Shown here: in pieces, positions 6,679 through 7,474 of the stretch | Numbering within the stretch: the first letter of the stretch is position 1 | Layout: every line of letters begins with the position of its first letter | NCBI GenBank assembly: GCA_947460225.1 | Contig: CANHHI010000071.1 | Location: forward strand, 1-7,474 | DNA length: 7,474 nt | Source of the DNA: Flavobacteriales bacterium | Lineage (GTDB): Bacteria > Bacteroidota > Bacteroidia > Flavobacteriales_D > CANHHI01 | Direction: 5' to 3' | Notes under the pieces: generated by a model | What the model saw: only the letters and a program-made list of their open reading frames with translations | Told to the model about the DNA's origin: nothing | The model's database searches: none | Program-made: the position numbers and the translations under genes

Positions 6679-7474
6679 ATGCCCTACAACGCTTTACTTG
6701 CCGATTTGCAAGCCCAAAAATTCAAGCCCTTATATGCTTTGCTGGGGGAGGAGGCTTTTTTTATAGACCAAACGAGCCATTATTTTCAGCATGAGGTGCT
6801 TTCCGAAGAAGAAAAAGCCTTTAATTTGCACATTTTGTTTGGCAAAGATAGCACCGTGGAGCAAATTTTGCAATTGGCTCGTTCTTTCCCCATGGTGGGC
6901 AATCGCCAGCTGATTTTGGTCAAAGAAGCCCAAGATTTGAAAAATTTGGAAAATTTTATTCCTTATTTGGAAAATCCACAGCCCAGTAGCATTATTGTGT
7001 TGTGTCATAAATACAAAACCATTGCCAAAAACACCAAAATTGCCAAGGCGATTATGGACAAAGGCGTGTATTTTGAAACCCCTAAAATTACCGATGCCAA
7101 ACTCGGCGACTGGATAGAAAACCAAGCTAAAAAACACGATTTGCGCTTTGCCCCAAATGCACTTTTGCTTTTTAAAGAACACGTAGGCGGAGATTTGGGC
7201 AAAATAGATAAAATTTTGGAGCGTTTGGCGGTTTTACTGCCCAAAGGTGCCATGATAAGCCCCGAAGATGTGCAAAAGCACGTAGGCATTAGCAAAGAAT
7301 ACAATCTTTTTGAGTGGCAGAAAGCCTTGGCGCAAAAAGATTTAATCAAAGCCCAGCAAATTGCTTTGCATTTTGGCAAACAAGACAAAGATTTCCCCTT
7401 GCCCATGCTTTTGGGATTTTTATACGGTTTTTTTGCTAAATTGGTGATTTACCATTACAACAAACAAAAAGCAC
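6679..7474 (+). CDS. holA: DNA polymerase III subunit delta (clamp loader), 3' end outside window
   Basis: Delta subunit of the DNA polymerase III clamp loader, which opens the beta sliding clamp in the cytoplasm during replication. The frame is open from ATG 6679 to the right edge, 265 codons, out of about 330-345 expected. Family landmarks by residue: KPLYALLGEEAFFID (16-30), near the start of domain I where delta contacts the clamp; ARSFPMVGNRQLILVKEAQ (67-85); PSSIIVLCHKYK (102-113), with the Cys-x-Lys/Tyr-Lys pattern of Bacteroidota homologues; GGDLGKIDKILERL (170-183), the conserved G-DL-I-E/KL helix; and HVGISKEYNLFEWQKAL (201-217), leading into the collar domain. There is no Walker A motif, as expected for delta. 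The start is 1 nt after the TAA of the channel gene, with no room for a terminator or promoter between them, so co-transcription with the efflux genes is likely. The gene is missing from simple complete-ORF lists because its stop codon lies beyond the window. Confidence 0.93.
   Translation, partial: MPYNALLADLQAQKFKPLYALLGEEAFFIDQTSHYFQHEVLSEEEKAFNLHILFGKDSTVEQILQLARSFPMVGNRQLILVKEAQDLKNLENFIPYLENPQPSSIIVLCHKYKTIAKNTKIAKAIMDKGVYFETPKITDAKLGDWIENQAKKHDLRFAPNALLLFKEHVGGDLGKIDKILERLAVLLPKGAMISPEDVQKHVGISKEYNLFEWQKALAQKDLIKAQQIALHFGKQDKDFPLPMLLGFLYGFFAKLVIYHYNKQKA

Noticed and set aside
6730..7406. Minus-strand open frames of 150 and 133 codons near the right end
   Set aside because: They are antisense to the holA frame, which matches the delta subunit family along its whole visible length.

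Overview
The window reads as a piece of chromosome from a member of the Bacteroidota, most likely a flavobacterium-like lineage. This is inferred from four things. Starts are preceded by A-rich stretches without a Shine-Dalgarno motif. The DNA polymerase III delta subunit and the efflux adaptor resemble Bacteroidota versions. The first protein ends in a 'VRCV' tail that I associate with Bacteroidota surface proteins. The DNA is moderately AT-rich. No species can be named from the sequence alone.

Layout: (1) Positions 1-791 hold the 3' end of a gene whose 5' part lies outside the window. It encodes an unrecognised, probably exported protein. (2) A strong intrinsic terminator follows at 806-837. 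(3) A short leader (838-900) precedes a same-strand run of four tightly packed genes. These are a membrane-fusion (periplasmic adaptor) protein (901-2136), an RND-family inner-membrane pump (2141-5305), a TolC-type outer-membrane channel (5280-6677) and holA, the delta subunit of the DNA polymerase III clamp loader (6679 to beyond the right edge). Gaps are 4 nt, a 26-nt overlap, and 1 nt. There are no gene-free stretches over 300 bases and no RNA genes, insertion sequences or CRISPR arrays that I can see.

Function: the three efflux genes together encode a complete tripartite pump. The proton-driven RND trimer takes substrate from the periplasm or inner-membrane outer leaflet, the adaptor bridges the periplasm, and the TolC-like trimer crosses the outer membrane. 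The substrate cannot be read from the sequence, and no transcriptional regulator gene lies in the window. holA is a replication gene that appears to be co-transcribed with the pump because it starts 1 nt after the channel gene.

I found no convincing new biological system here. The points most worth a second look are the replaced proton-relay lysine in transmembrane helix 10 of the pump, the atypical inter-lipoyl segment of the adaptor, the coupling of holA to the efflux operon, and the unidentified first protein.
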